From Arhodomonas sp052060015 (GTDB lineage: Bacteria > Pseudomonadota > Gammaproteobacteria > Nitrococcales > Nitrococcaceae): a stretch of 64,000 bases of DNA. Where the stretch lies: assembly GCF_052060015.1 (NCBI RefSeq), contig NZ_JBPODZ010000001.1:1-64000 (forward strand). Reading direction: 5' to 3'. Positions 26,998-36,285 of this stretch are shown here, in pieces (the first letter of the stretch is position 1; the number at the start of each line of letters is the position of its first letter). The notes under the pieces are model-generated. The model saw nothing but the letters and a program-made list of their open reading frames with translations. It made no database searches and was not told the DNA's origin. The position numbers were made by a program, and so were the translations under genes.

Positions 26998-27207
26998 TTA
27001 CTCCTCGAGGGTGAATCCGAGCTTCAGGGTGACCTGCCAGTGGGCCACCCGGCCGCCGTCGACCACCCCCCGGGTCTCCACCACCTCGAACCAGCGGATG
27101 TTGTGCAGTGTCTTCGAGGCACGGGCGATGGCGTTCTCCACCGCCGCCTCGATGCCATTGGGGGAGGAGCCGCAGAGCTCGGTGACCTTGTAGACGTGCT
27201 CGCTCAT
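26998..27207 (-). CDS. Dodecin (flavin-binding storage protein)
   Basis: A 69-residue dodecin, which assembles as a twelve-subunit shell holding flavin. The sequence shows YKVTELCGSSPNGIEAAVENAI, then LHNIRWFEVVETRG, with the flavin-stacking Trp in RWFEV, and GRVAHWQVTLKLGF at the end. The ATG at 27207 has GGAGA eight bases away; an in-frame ATG at 27222 is an alternative. It lies downstream of the ABC exporter gene on the same strand. Confidence 0.93.
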   Translation of the reverse strand: MSEHVYKVTELCGSSPNGIEAAVENAIARASKTLHNIRWFEVVETRGVVDGGRVAHWQVTLKLGFTLEE

Positions 27208-27293
27208 TACTGTTGTCTCCATGATCGAAATGCGCGACGCGGGCCCGGCCCGCCCCTGCAAGGGTAGACCAGGGCGCGTGTCGGTGCCGCGGC

Positions 27294-29123
27294 TCAGCGT
27301 GATGCCCGGTGAGCCGGCTCCGCCGTATCCGTTCCCTGGGCGGTTCCCGGGTCCGTGAGCTGCAGCGCGGCCAGGCGCGCATAGAGCTCGCTGTCGCGGA
27401 GCAGCTCCCGGTGGGGGCCGAGGGCGACCAGGCGCCCGCGGTCGAGGACGGCGATGCGGTCCGCGGCGGTGACGGTGGCCAGACGATGGGCGATCACGAT
27501 GGTGGTCCGCACCGCCATCAGCCGCCCGAGGGCCTCCTGGACCCGCTGCTCGCTCTCCGCGTCCAGGCTGCTGGTGGCCTCATCGAGGAGCAGCAGGGCG
27601 GGGTCGCGCAGGATCGCCCGGGCGATGGCGATGCGCTGGCGCTCGCCGCCAGAGAGCTGGACGCCGCCGGGGCCTAGCGGTGTGGCGAAACCCCGGGGCA
27701 GCCGGGCGAGGAACTCGCCGCAGTGAGCGGCCTCCGCGGCCCGGCGGACGTCAGCGTCGCTGGCCTCCGGGCGGCCGTAGCGGAGATTGCTCCAGGCGTC
27801 GCCGGTGAACAGCACCGGTTCCTGGGCGACCAGGCCGATATGTCGCCGCAGCTCCCGCGGATCCAGGGCGCGCAGATCGACCCCGTCGAGGCACAGCCGT
27901 CCCGCCTGGGGGTCGTAGAAGCGCAGCACGAGGCCCAGAAGGGTGCTCTTGCCGCTGCCGGACGGTCCCACCAGTGCGAGTCGCTCACCGGGCTCCACGA
28001 CGAGATCCACGTCGCGCAGGGCTGGCAGCTCCGGTCGGCTGGGATAGGCGAAGCGCACACCCTCCACGGTGAGGCTGCCACTCACCGGTGTGGCCAGCGT
28101 GGCCGGGCAGCGCGGCGCCTGTACGGTGGGCTCGGCGTCGAGCAACTCGAACAGCCGTTCGGCAGCACCCGCCGCCCGCAGCACGTCGCCGGCGACCTCG
28201 GAGATGGCACCCACGGCCCCCGCGGCGAGGACGGCGTAGAACACGAATGCCGAGAGCTCGCCGGCGCTCATCTGCCCCGCCAGCACGGCGTGGCCGCCCT
28301 GCCAGAGGACCACCCCGACGGCGGCGAAGACGAGGATCATCACCATGCCGGTAAGCCATGCGCGCTGGCGGATGCGGGCCACCGCCGTGGCGAAGGCGGC
28401 ATCCACGTGGCCGGCGAAACGGGCCCGGTCCACGGGCTCATGGCCGAAGGCCTGGACGGTGCGGATGCCCTGCAGGGCCTCCCCGGCGTAGCTGCCCACA
28501 TCCGCGACGCGGTCCTGGCTGGAGCGCGAGAGTCGTCGCACGCGCCGCCCGAACAGGATGATCGGCGCCAGCACCAGGGGCATCCCGGTCGTCACCAGCC
28601 CGGTGAGCGCGGGGCTGGTGATGAACAGCATGGCCACCGCGCCGGCCAACAGCAGGACGTTGCGCACAGCCACCGAGAACGAGGAGCCGAGGATGGTCTG
28701 CAGCACGCTGGTGTCGGTGGTGATCCGGGACTGGATCTCGCCGACCCCGTTGACCTCGAAGAAGGCCGGTTCCAGGGACAGCACGTGGTCGAAGACCGTC
28801 CGCCGCAGGTCGGCGGCCACCCGCTCACCGATCCAGGAGACCAGATAGAAGCGCAGCGCCGAGGCCACCGCCAGCACCGTGACCATGGCCAGCATCAGGG
28901 CCAGGGTGCGATTCAGCATCGCCTCGCTGTCGGCCATGAAACCCAGGTCCACCACCAGCCTCAGCCCCTGGCCGATGGCGAGGACGCTGCCGGCGGCGAT
29001 GAGCAGGGCGGCCGCCGCCGCCGTGACCCGTAGTCGGTAGGGCCGGAGGAAACGGAAGAGTTGCCGCAGGGCACGGAGGTTGCGGCTGCGTGGGCGGCCG
29101 GCCGCCTGGGGATCGATGCTCAT
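27294..29123 (-). CDS. MsbA/MDR-type ABC exporter (permease + ATPase)
   Basis: A 609-residue half-transporter with six helices (about 30-320), then a nucleotide-binding domain with Walker A GPSGSGKST, Q-loop AQEPVLF, signature LSGGERQR, Walker B LLLLDEATSS and H-loop IAHRL. Its nearest relatives are lipid or multidrug exporters of the ABCB class. It lies last of three minus-strand genes, 45 bases after the membrane GDPD and the phosphoglycerol transferase, so a lipid-linked or glycerol-phosphate envelope substrate is attractive. The ribosome site at the ATG is weak; an in-frame TTG at 29138 is an alternative. Confidence 0.9.
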   Translation of the reverse strand: MSIDPQAAGRPRSRNLRALRQLFRFLRPYRLRVTAAAAALLIAAGSVLAIGQGLRLVVDLGFMADSEAMLNRTLALMLAMVTVLAVASALRFYLVSWIGERVAADLRRTVFDHVLSLEPAFFEVNGVGEIQSRITTDTSVLQTILGSSFSVAVRNVLLLAGAVAMLFITSPALTGLVTTGMPLVLAPIILFGRRVRRLSRSSQDRVADVGSYAGEALQGIRTVQAFGHEPVDRARFAGHVDAAFATAVARIRQRAWLTGMVMILVFAAVGVVLWQGGHAVLAGQMSAGELSAFVFYAVLAAGAVGAISEVAGDVLRAAGAAERLFELLDAEPTVQAPRCPATLATPVSGSLTVEGVRFAYPSRPELPALRDVDLVVEPGERLALVGPSGSGKSTLLGLVLRFYDPQAGRLCLDGVDLRALDPRELRRHIGLVAQEPVLFTGDAWSNLRYGRPEASDADVRRAAEAAHCGEFLARLPRGFATPLGPGGVQLSGGERQRIAIARAILRDPALLLLDEATSSLDAESEQRVQEALGRLMAVRTTIVIAHRLATVTAADRIAVLDRGRLVALGPHRELLRDSELYARLAALQLTDPGTAQGTDTAEPAHRASR

Positions 29124-29168
29124 TCGCTTAGGATACAACGACCCCGCCAGCAGCGACTGCCCCGGTGT

Positions 29169-30977
29169 TCAGCTACGCAGCCAGTTGCGCAGCTTGATCA
29201 GCAGACGCTCGGCGTCAGAGAGCGCGGCCCGTTCCTCGAGTAACGCCACCAGGACATCGGGGCGGTCGGTGATGATGTTGTCCACGCCCATGTCGATGAA
29301 TCGGGACATCTCCCTGCGGCGGTTCACCGTCCATACGTGGAGCTCGTGGCCGTGACGGCGGGCGGCGGCCACCTGCGCCGGGGTGGCCCGGTTATGGCGC
29401 AGTCCGAGGGCATCGAAATCCTGACGGTCCAGCCGGCCGAGGATGAACTCCGCGAACAACGTCGTCGACAGCCGTGGTTCGCGCCGAGCCGCCTCCTGGA
29501 TCACCGCCCGTTCGGTGGAGGCGATCACGGTGCCCTCGACCGCGTCCTCTTCCCGCAGCAGGGCGACAATGCGCCGGGTCAGATCCCGCGGGGCCGGGTC
29601 TGCCTTTACGTCCAGGTAGAGCCGTGCCCGCCCCCGGATATGCCGGATGGCCTCCCTAAGGGTGGGGATCCGGGTATCGGCGTGGGCGGTGGCGAAGGCC
29701 TCGCCGATCTCCCGATCCCGCAACTCGCTGTAGGGGAGGTCGCGGACGCGCTCGGTGCGCCCGTCCACCCGCCGCAGGTGGGCGTCATGCCAAAGCACGA
29801 GGACCCCGTCGGCGGTGCTGCGGACGTCCACCTCGATGTAGTCGGCCTGATCCTCGATGGCCTGCTCTATGGCGGCCAGGGTATTGTCGGGGGCCTTGAT
29901 GGAGCTGCCGCGGTGGGCCGTCACGGCCACCGTGTCTTCCCCTTGGAACCCGAGGAACGCCTGATGGGCCTGGCTCACCGCGAGGGCCAGCAGCGCCAGC
30001 TCGCCGGCCCATGCGAGCGCCCCGCCATGCCGGGGTGGTCGCGCCAGGTCCATGGGTGGGTCGGTGCCCACGGCACCGTGATAGACCGCATATAGCAAGG
30101 TACTGTTGAGGGCGAAGCCGAGGAAGGTCACGATCAGCGCCCCCAGCACGTACACGATGAGGTACGCATACACCGCGGGTGCCACCACCGACATCCGGTC
30201 GGGGAGCATGGCCAGGAACCAGCCGCCCGCGTACCCGTACACCACCGTGAAGACCACGGGGGCCGCCAGGGCAGCGCCCATGGTGCCGAGCAGTGCCACG
30301 GCGAGTTTGCCCCGGCGCCCGCGGGTCAGGGTGGCGCTGCGCCGCAGGGCCCGCAACGCGCCGCCCCCCTCCAGAACCAGTACCGCCACGGCGACGGCCC
30401 AACGTAGGTAGAGCCAGCCGTTGGCGATGATCGCGGTCAATGTGGCGATCACGCTTACCGCGAGGAAAGTGGCGAAGGCCACGGGTGAATCCGTGCGAAG
30501 GTAGGCCCAGTCATAGGGGACCACCAGCCATTGCCAGGCGGCGAGCAGCAAAGCCAGCGGCGGCGCGGCCATCAGGACGTGTCCGATTACCTGCAGTGAG
30601 AGCAACCGCAGCAGGGCTGGCGACCGCCGTGCCAGGGTCCACAGCGTGATGAGGGTGGCGTGGTAGGCGCCGGCGTGGGTGATGTGGGTCAGCACTACCA
30701 TGCCGGCGTGCTGCAGCACCAGCAGACCCGCGGCGACGGTCACGGCGGCGAGCAGCCACAGCGCCCCGCCGGGGGAGGTGAGGAAGGCGACGATGTCGCC
30801 GGTGGTCAGCGCCGTCGCCGGGCGCAGCTGGCGGACCGCCACCAGCAGCGTGCCGGCGGCGGGTAGCAGGATCGCCGTCGCCAGGCCACTATAGGCGAGA
30901 TGGAAGACCAGCAGTCGCCGCAGGTGGTGGCGCAGCAGGGTGGCGATATCGCGGGTGAGGGGGCTGAGCTCGGGCAT
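29169..30977 (-). CDS. Glycerophosphodiester phosphodiesterase with membrane domain
   Basis: Hydrolyses glycerophosphodiesters to glycerol-3-phosphate and an alcohol. The 602 residues comprise eight or so membrane helices (about 15-335, GPDPase membrane region) and a C-terminal GDPD barrel (about 340-590). The barrel motifs are TAHRGSSIKAPDNT, EVDVRSTADGVLVLWHD, and a late VWTVNRR. The catalytic domain should face whichever side the last helix dictates; I cannot decide from sequence. It starts 20 bases after the phosphoglycerol transferase gene, which produces or consumes glycerol-phosphate groups. Confidence 0.9.
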   Translation of the reverse strand: MPELSPLTRDIATLLRHHLRRLLVFHLAYSGLATAILLPAAGTLLVAVRQLRPATALTTGDIVAFLTSPGGALWLLAAVTVAAGLLVLQHAGMVVLTHITHAGAYHATLITLWTLARRSPALLRLLSLQVIGHVLMAAPPLALLLAAWQWLVVPYDWAYLRTDSPVAFATFLAVSVIATLTAIIANGWLYLRWAVAVAVLVLEGGGALRALRRSATLTRGRRGKLAVALLGTMGAALAAPVVFTVVYGYAGGWFLAMLPDRMSVVAPAVYAYLIVYVLGALIVTFLGFALNSTLLYAVYHGAVGTDPPMDLARPPRHGGALAWAGELALLALAVSQAHQAFLGFQGEDTVAVTAHRGSSIKAPDNTLAAIEQAIEDQADYIEVDVRSTADGVLVLWHDAHLRRVDGRTERVRDLPYSELRDREIGEAFATAHADTRIPTLREAIRHIRGRARLYLDVKADPAPRDLTRRIVALLREEDAVEGTVIASTERAVIQEAARREPRLSTTLFAEFILGRLDRQDFDALGLRHNRATPAQVAAARRHGHELHVWTVNRRREMSRFIDMGVDNIITDRPDVLVALLEERAALSDAERLLIKLRNWLRS

Positions 30978-30997
30978 GTTCGTGTTGCAGGGCCGTC

Positions 30998-32848
30998 TCA
31001 GCGCTCCATGCGTGGCGAGGCGTCAATCGTTGCCGCCCGCTGGACCAGGCGTTGGCGGGTCTCGAGGTTGAGGAACTCCCCCGACACCTGGCGGGGCGCG
31101 AGGCTGCCGAACAGCCGGCCGGGCTCGAACTGCCAGCTCGAGCAACTGGCCAGGGCCTCGTTGCAGGCGAGCAGGTCGCCGGACTCGTCCAGGAAATAGG
31201 TACGGTTGGCGTAGGTGTCTCCCAGCAGCAGCCCACGGGTGACCGGATCTTCCCGGGCGAAGAGGCTGCGACCGACCATCCCCGCTGGCACGGAATAGCC
31301 GGCAGCGTCCAACGCCGTAACGGCCACGTCCAGGTGCGATACCACCTGGTCAGGCGGCAGCAACGCCGTGTGGGAGTTCCCCTCCGGGAGGCGTACCGCG
31401 AGCATGCCGAACAGCCCGTCGAGGAGTCCGGGCTCCTGGCCCTGGCGAAGGAAGCCGCCGGACTCGTCGGAGGTGAGCACCAGCAGGGTATTGTCCAGAA
31501 CGCCGGCGGCCTCGATCTCGTCGAGAAAGCCGATCAGCGCCTGCCGCATCGTCTCGAATGCCGCCTGGCGTGCCGCCTGGCGTTCGCTGGGGAGCAGCTC
31601 CCGGCCTGGCTCCGTGGGGTCGTCCTCACGGTCCGGCGCTCCCGCCGGGAACGGGTGATGGGTGCCCACGTTGAGGGTGACAGCCAGCCAGGGCCGGTGG
31701 TCGTGGTCCAGTTCCTGCAGCCAGCGGGCGGCCTCGGTGAAGAATACGTCGTCCGGGGCGCCCCAGCCCTCCTGTTCCTCGGGCCCTTCGAAGCGGTCCG
31801 CGCCGCTCACCGACTGAAAGCCGATCCGCGGCATGAAGGCATCCTTGTCCATGAACTCCAGCGGGGCCGCCTGCAGATAGGCGGTTCGGTAGCCGCGGTC
31901 ACCGAGCCGCTGGGGCAGGCACAGGGGGCGGCCCGCGCCGGTGGCGATGGCGGATATCTTCGGGGGTGCCGTAGTCACCCGCGGGTAGCGGCCGCAGACC
32001 AGGCCGTAGGTGCCGCGATTGGTCTGGCGTTGGGGGGCGAGGACATTGCGGTAGATCCGGAAGCCGCGCCCCTTTAGGGCGTCGTAGAGCCCGGGGAGGG
32101 ACACCGCCGGGTCGAGGTCATGGTGGCGGGCGACTTCCGGCATGTAGGCGGCGGACAGCCCCTCGACCATTACAATGAGCACGTTGGGGGGCTGCTCCAG
32201 CTTCGGATGGCCCAGGCGCTGGTGAAAGAAACGGGCCTCCTCGGGGCTGTCCGGCGGCTGTGAGGCTGCCGGCTGTTGCTCGGGCTCCTCGGGGGTGCGG
32301 GCGATGGTCAACAGGTCCGGTGCCTGGGCGAGCACGGAGACCAGCGGGTTGTTGGCCGGGGCGGTCAGGCCGGGGACGATCACCGCATAGACCAGCACCG
32401 ACACCGCGGCGACGGTGGTGTCGGGGAGCCGCGGCCGGGGTGGTATGGTCACCCGCAGCTGCAGCCGGTGCAGGCCCCAGGCCAGGAGCCAGTACAGGGG
32501 CAGGAGCAGGAGGCCGAGGTGGAGTACGCTGGACGACAACAGTGTCGGGTTCGCCGCATGTCCCAGGTGCGGTACGCGGGGCAGCGTGCCGTGCACGGCC
32601 AGGTGCTGGCCGCTGGCGTAAAACAGCACGCCGAGTAGCAGTAGCAATGTCGCGCGGGCGACCCCACGCCGGCACAGGGTCAGGAGCGCGGACAACGCCA
32701 GCGCGCCGACGAGGTCACTGGCGAGCATCCATGCCGGCGATGCCCACAACCCGCCGTGGAGCAGCACCACGGCCCGCATGGCGACAAGCCATGCCAATGC
32801 CACCAGGAAGGTGGCCACGCGGGGATCGAGGCGGAGTGGTGCGGGCAT
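30998..32848 (-). CDS. LtaS/OpgB-like phosphoglycerol transferase (sulfatase family)
   Basis: A membrane protein of 616 residues. About five helices lie in residues 10-200, followed by an extracytoplasmic alkaline-phosphatase/sulfatase-fold domain from about 245. It opens PNVLIVMVEGLS (metal Glu) and carries the nucleophile threonine in TNRGTYGLVCG; later motifs include LNVGTHHPFP and LVLTSDESGG. Relatives transfer glycerol-phosphate from phosphatidylglycerol onto polymers (lipoteichoic acid, osmoregulated glucans) or phosphoethanolamine onto lipid A. It is first of a minus-strand set with the GDPD and ABC exporter. The acceptor is unknown. The start at 32848 has only a weak site. Confidence 0.85.
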   Translation of the reverse strand: MPAPLRLDPRVATFLVALAWLVAMRAVVLLHGGLWASPAWMLASDLVGALALSALLTLCRRGVARATLLLLLGVLFYASGQHLAVHGTLPRVPHLGHAANPTLLSSSVLHLGLLLLPLYWLLAWGLHRLQLRVTIPPRPRLPDTTVAAVSVLVYAVIVPGLTAPANNPLVSVLAQAPDLLTIARTPEEPEQQPAASQPPDSPEEARFFHQRLGHPKLEQPPNVLIVMVEGLSAAYMPEVARHHDLDPAVSLPGLYDALKGRGFRIYRNVLAPQRQTNRGTYGLVCGRYPRVTTAPPKISAIATGAGRPLCLPQRLGDRGYRTAYLQAAPLEFMDKDAFMPRIGFQSVSGADRFEGPEEQEGWGAPDDVFFTEAARWLQELDHDHRPWLAVTLNVGTHHPFPAGAPDREDDPTEPGRELLPSERQAARQAAFETMRQALIGFLDEIEAAGVLDNTLLVLTSDESGGFLRQGQEPGLLDGLFGMLAVRLPEGNSHTALLPPDQVVSHLDVAVTALDAAGYSVPAGMVGRSLFAREDPVTRGLLLGDTYANRTYFLDESGDLLACNEALASCSSWQFEPGRLFGSLAPRQVSGEFLNLETRQRLVQRAATIDASPRMER

Positions 32849-32951
32849 CGGGGAGCTCGTTCCTTGGATTATCGGTGCGCTGGCCTTACCCCGAGGGTAC
32901 ATTCCGCCCGATGGTGGCGGTATACCCCGTTTTGTCGATATCGTCGCGGCA

Positions 32952-32979
32952 GCAACACTAACACCAACACCAACAACAG
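32952..32979 (+). repeat. CA-rich degenerate ACACCAAC repeat in leader of the PEBP gene
   Basis: Short tandem CAACAC/ACACCAAC units (32952-32979), ending about 17 bases before the PEBP start. It is G-free and should be unstructured, which would keep the strong downstream AGGGAGG site open. CA-repeats in leaders can enhance translation; here this is inference. Confidence 0.4.
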
Positions 32980-32996
32980 ACCTCAGGGAGGTTGTC

Positions 32997-33473
32997 ATGG
33001 GATTCGCACTCTCCGAGATGACGCTAACCAGCGCCGCCTTCACCCAGGACGCCGGCATCCCCGCCCGCCATACTGGGGAGGGCGATGATGTCTCCCCGCC
33101 GCTGGCCTGGGTGAACGCGCCGCAGGGCACCAAGGGCTTCGCGGTGATCTGTCACGACCCGGATGCCCCGTTGGTCTCGCCCAATGGCACCTATGGCTTC
33201 GTGCATTGGGTGCTGTACAACATCCCGGCCTCGGTGACCAGCCTCTCCGAGGGGGTGGCGGAGTACACCGCCGGGCGCAACGATATGGGCAATGTCGGTT
33301 ACAACGGGCCCATGCCGCCGGAGGGCCATGGCGTGCACCGCTACTACTTCTGGGTCCTGGCCCTGGATCAGGCCACCGAGCTGCCGGAGGGGCTGACCAT
33401 GTGGCAGCTCCTCGAGCGCATCGAGCCCCATGTCATCGCCATGAACCGGTTGATGGGCACCTACGAGCGCTGA
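32997..33473 (+). CDS. PEBP / YbhB-YbcL Raf-kinase-inhibitor-like protein
   Basis: A 158-residue phosphatidylethanolamine-binding-protein fold. Family markers include EGDDVSPPLAWVNAPQGTKGFAVICHDPDAP, split as DVSPPLAW and DPDAP, HWVLYNIP, and GPMPPEGHGVHRYYFWVLAL (GxxPP.G.H.Y). The bacterial role is unsettled. There is no signal peptide. CAGGGAGGTTGTC precedes the ATG. It is divergent from the phosphoglycerol transferase gene. Confidence 0.93.
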   Translation: MGFALSEMTLTSAAFTQDAGIPARHTGEGDDVSPPLAWVNAPQGTKGFAVICHDPDAPLVSPNGTYGFVHWVLYNIPASVTSLSEGVAEYTAGRNDMGNVGYNGPMPPEGHGVHRYYFWVLALDQATELPEGLTMWQLLERIEPHVIAMNRLMGTYER

Positions 33474-33537
33474 TCGTACGCGGCGGGCGCCGACCCGGCG
33501 ATCCGCCCCCGCAAAGGGCGCCGTTCGGTACCCGGCG

Positions 33538-36132
33538 CTAGCCGAGCACCGGCGGCGCGCCCGCGAGGACCTCTTCCAGCGGTTGCGGGCGGCCCACGGT
33601 GTAGCCCTGCACGAAGTCGACGCCGAGGCGCGCGAGGCGTTGACGCAGGGCATCGCTGCTGACGAATTCCGCCACGGTGGTCAGGCCGTAGGCCCCGGCG
33701 AGTTGGGTGAAGGCGGTGACCATCGCCTCATTACGCTGGTCCTCGAGGAGATCGCGGATGAACACCCCGTCGAGCTTGAGGACGTCCACCTTCAGGTGCT
33801 TGAGGTAGCTGAACGAGCTAAGCCCCGTGCCGAAGTCGTCCAACGCGAGGGTGCAGCCGAGCTCGTGGAGGCGCTCAATGAATGCCGTCGCCTGATTGAA
33901 GTTCCGCACCACGGAGGTTTCCGTGATCTCGAAGGTCAGCCGCTGCGGGTCGATGCGGTAGCGCTCCAGCGCCCCCTCGATGGCGGTCAGGACCTCGCTG
34001 GAGGCGAGGGAGTGGCCCGATAGGTTGATGGACCAGCAGGCGTCGGCGGGGCCGGCAGCGCTGACCTGTGCCAGGGCGTGTTCGATCACCCACTGGTCCA
34101 CCCGCGCCGCCATGCCGTAGCGCTCCGCCACCGGGAAAAAGGTGTCCGGCGAGACCTCCCCGCCGTCGGTGTCGCTCATGCGCAGCAGGATCTCGTAGTG
34201 GGGCGCACCGCCGTCGGCGGCGCGGGTCGCCACGATGGGCTGGCAGAGCAGCCGGAAGCGGTCATTGCGCAGGGCGTCGTGGAGCTCCTGGGCCCACTCC
34301 ATATGGCTGCGATACGTTTGCAGCGCCGCGTCCTCGGTGTCGTGCAGATGTATCTGGTTGCCACCCTGCTCCTTGGCCAAGTGGCAGGCGGCATCGGCGG
34401 CGGCGAGGACGATGCCGGCATCGCCGGCGTGCTCGTCGATGGGGACGACCCCGATGCTGAGGGTGAGCTGGAAACGGCGGCCCTCGTGGACGAAGGTGGT
34501 GGCCTCCACGCTGGCACGGTGGCCATCGGCGATTTCCACCGCCTTGTCCGGCTCGCAACCCCACAGCAGCAGCGTGAGCTCGTCGCCGCCGAAGCGCGCC
34601 AGCATGTCACCGTGATGGACTTGGGTGCGGAGGATCTCGCTGATGCTTTGCAGCACGGCGTCCCCTGCGGCATGCCCTGCGATGTCGTTGATCAGCCGGA
34701 ACTGATCCACGTCCATGTAGCATAGGGCATGGCGCTCGCCGCTGATCCGGCAGTCGAGCACCGCCTGCTCCAGCTTGGTATCGAGGGCGCTGCGGTTGGG
34801 CAGTCCGGTGAGGCTGTCATGGGTGGCCTGATGGCGGAGTTGGTCCTCGATGGTGCGCAGCGGCGTCAGGTCCCGGATCACGGCGAGCACCGACGACGGG
34901 CTGGCATCCCCGGGCAGATGCCGCAGCCGTACCTCCACGGGTAGGCGCTCGCCGCTGCGCGTCGGCAGCTCCGCCTCGTAGCGATGACCCTCGCCGGCCC
35001 GTACCTTGGCCAGCACCGGCAGGCCAGGGTGAAGCACGCCGCCGGCTATGGCGGAGGGATCCCGGTCCAGGGTCTCCGCCTCCGGGTAACCGGTGATCTC
35101 GTAGTAGCGCCGGTTGGCGGAATGGATGCGGTCATCGGCGCCGATGAGCAGGATCATGTCCGGCGAGGCGTCATGGATGGCCGACAGGGTGGCGTTCGAC
35201 TCGTGGAGCGCGGCGCTGTGACGGCGCACGCGCCGCTCGAGCACCAGGTTGCCGGCGATGAGGCCCAGCACGGAGACGCCGAGGGCCGCCAGGACCCAGT
35301 ATACCCAGGACGGGACGAGGCCCTCGCCGGGCTGTGCCCCGCCCAGCCACTGGGCCTGCAGCGCGTAGTAGCGGGACTCCGGATCCGCTTTCATCGTGCG
35401 CAGGTGTTCATCGATCTGTCTCGGGAAGCCGGCCTCGCCGGGCATGCCGGGTGGATAGGCAAAGACCAGGTCGGCGGGTTGGAACACCACCGGCGTCATG
35501 ACCGCGCCATAGTCGCGGTAGAGGCGGTTGCCGATGTCCTTGTTGGCGACCACGGCGTCCACGCGCTCGTCGGCCAGCGCCTCGAAGGCCTCTGTGTAGC
35601 CGGGGTAGGTCACCAATGTGGCCTCGATATCGAAGGCGTGGAGTAGCTCGCGGATGCCGCCGGGGCCGTCCAGGTTGACGCTGCCCTCGAGACTGGCGAT
35701 GCGTCGCCCGGCGAGATCCAGCACCGACTCGAGTTGCGCTGGGGCGGTGGCATAGACCCTCGACCAGCTGGTCAGCACCCGCTCCTCGGAAAGCGCCAGT
35801 CGCTGTTCCCGGGCGGCGGTGCGTGCCACATCCGGCATGATGTCCAGGCGCCCCTGCTCCAGTCGTTGCAGCCCGTCCTTCCAGGAGACCGGCACCCACT
35901 CCACCCGCCAGCCCTCCTCGGCGGCGATGCCGTCGAGTAGCTCCGCCCAGAAGCCGTCGGCATCGCCGGCGTCGTTGACGAACAGACGCGGCGGATTGTC
36001 GTAGACGCCCGCCCGTAGCACCTCCTCCTCGCCGGTGAGCACCCGCGGCATCAACCCGGCGGCGATGATGATCAACATGACGGCGAGCGGCGCCCGGACA
36101 GCGCGCGATCCCCGTTCCCCCGTGCGATGCAT
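33538..36132 (-). CDS. SBP3-PAS-GGDEF-EAL signalling protein
   Basis: Probably a ligand-controlled c-di-GMP phosphodiesterase. The 864 residues are a membrane or signal segment (about 15-33), a periplasmic SBP_bac_3 solute-binding sensor (about 38-265), a membrane helix (275-297), a PAS domain (about 310-425), GGDEF (430-600) and EAL (610-864). The synthase motif reads GGDEL (515-519) instead of GGDEF, and the I-site arginine is replaced by His (HHGD), so synthase activity is doubtful. The EAL motif reads EILLRM (647-652), a tolerated variant. INLSGHS, FEITET, LALDDFGTG and KLDG are intact. The ribosome site is weak. The sensor may bind an amino acid. Confidence 0.92.
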   Translation of the reverse strand: MHRTGERGSRAVRAPLAVMLIIIAAGLMPRVLTGEEEVLRAGVYDNPPRLFVNDAGDADGFWAELLDGIAAEEGWRVEWVPVSWKDGLQRLEQGRLDIMPDVARTAAREQRLALSEERVLTSWSRVYATAPAQLESVLDLAGRRIASLEGSVNLDGPGGIRELLHAFDIEATLVTYPGYTEAFEALADERVDAVVANKDIGNRLYRDYGAVMTPVVFQPADLVFAYPPGMPGEAGFPRQIDEHLRTMKADPESRYYALQAQWLGGAQPGEGLVPSWVYWVLAALGVSVLGLIAGNLVLERRVRRHSAALHESNATLSAIHDASPDMILLIGADDRIHSANRRYYEITGYPEAETLDRDPSAIAGGVLHPGLPVLAKVRAGEGHRYEAELPTRSGERLPVEVRLRHLPGDASPSSVLAVIRDLTPLRTIEDQLRHQATHDSLTGLPNRSALDTKLEQAVLDCRISGERHALCYMDVDQFRLINDIAGHAAGDAVLQSISEILRTQVHHGDMLARFGGDELTLLLWGCEPDKAVEIADGHRASVEATTFVHEGRRFQLTLSIGVVPIDEHAGDAGIVLAAADAACHLAKEQGGNQIHLHDTEDAALQTYRSHMEWAQELHDALRNDRFRLLCQPIVATRAADGGAPHYEILLRMSDTDGGEVSPDTFFPVAERYGMAARVDQWVIEHALAQVSAAGPADACWSINLSGHSLASSEVLTAIEGALERYRIDPQRLTFEITETSVVRNFNQATAFIERLHELGCTLALDDFGTGLSSFSYLKHLKVDVLKLDGVFIRDLLEDQRNEAMVTAFTQLAGAYGLTTVAEFVSSDALRQRLARLGVDFVQGYTVGRPQPLEEVLAGAPPVLG

Positions 36133-36285
36133 CAGTGGAAGTGCCTCGTTATTCTGTAGTGGACGTCCTGCAGGCGTTGCCCCCGCGGGCTTGGGCCCCT
36201 GTCAACGACCTCGCTGAGCGTAGGGCAGGCGCAGGGTCGATGTAAAAAGCTTCCGTCACAAAACCGGCCTGCGCCACCGTTTGTG

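Noticed and set aside
36200..36205. Perfect TTGACA -35 on the minus strand upstream of the SBP-PAS-GGDEF-EAL gene
   Set aside because: No acceptable -10 at 16-18 bases; the following sequence is GC-rich.
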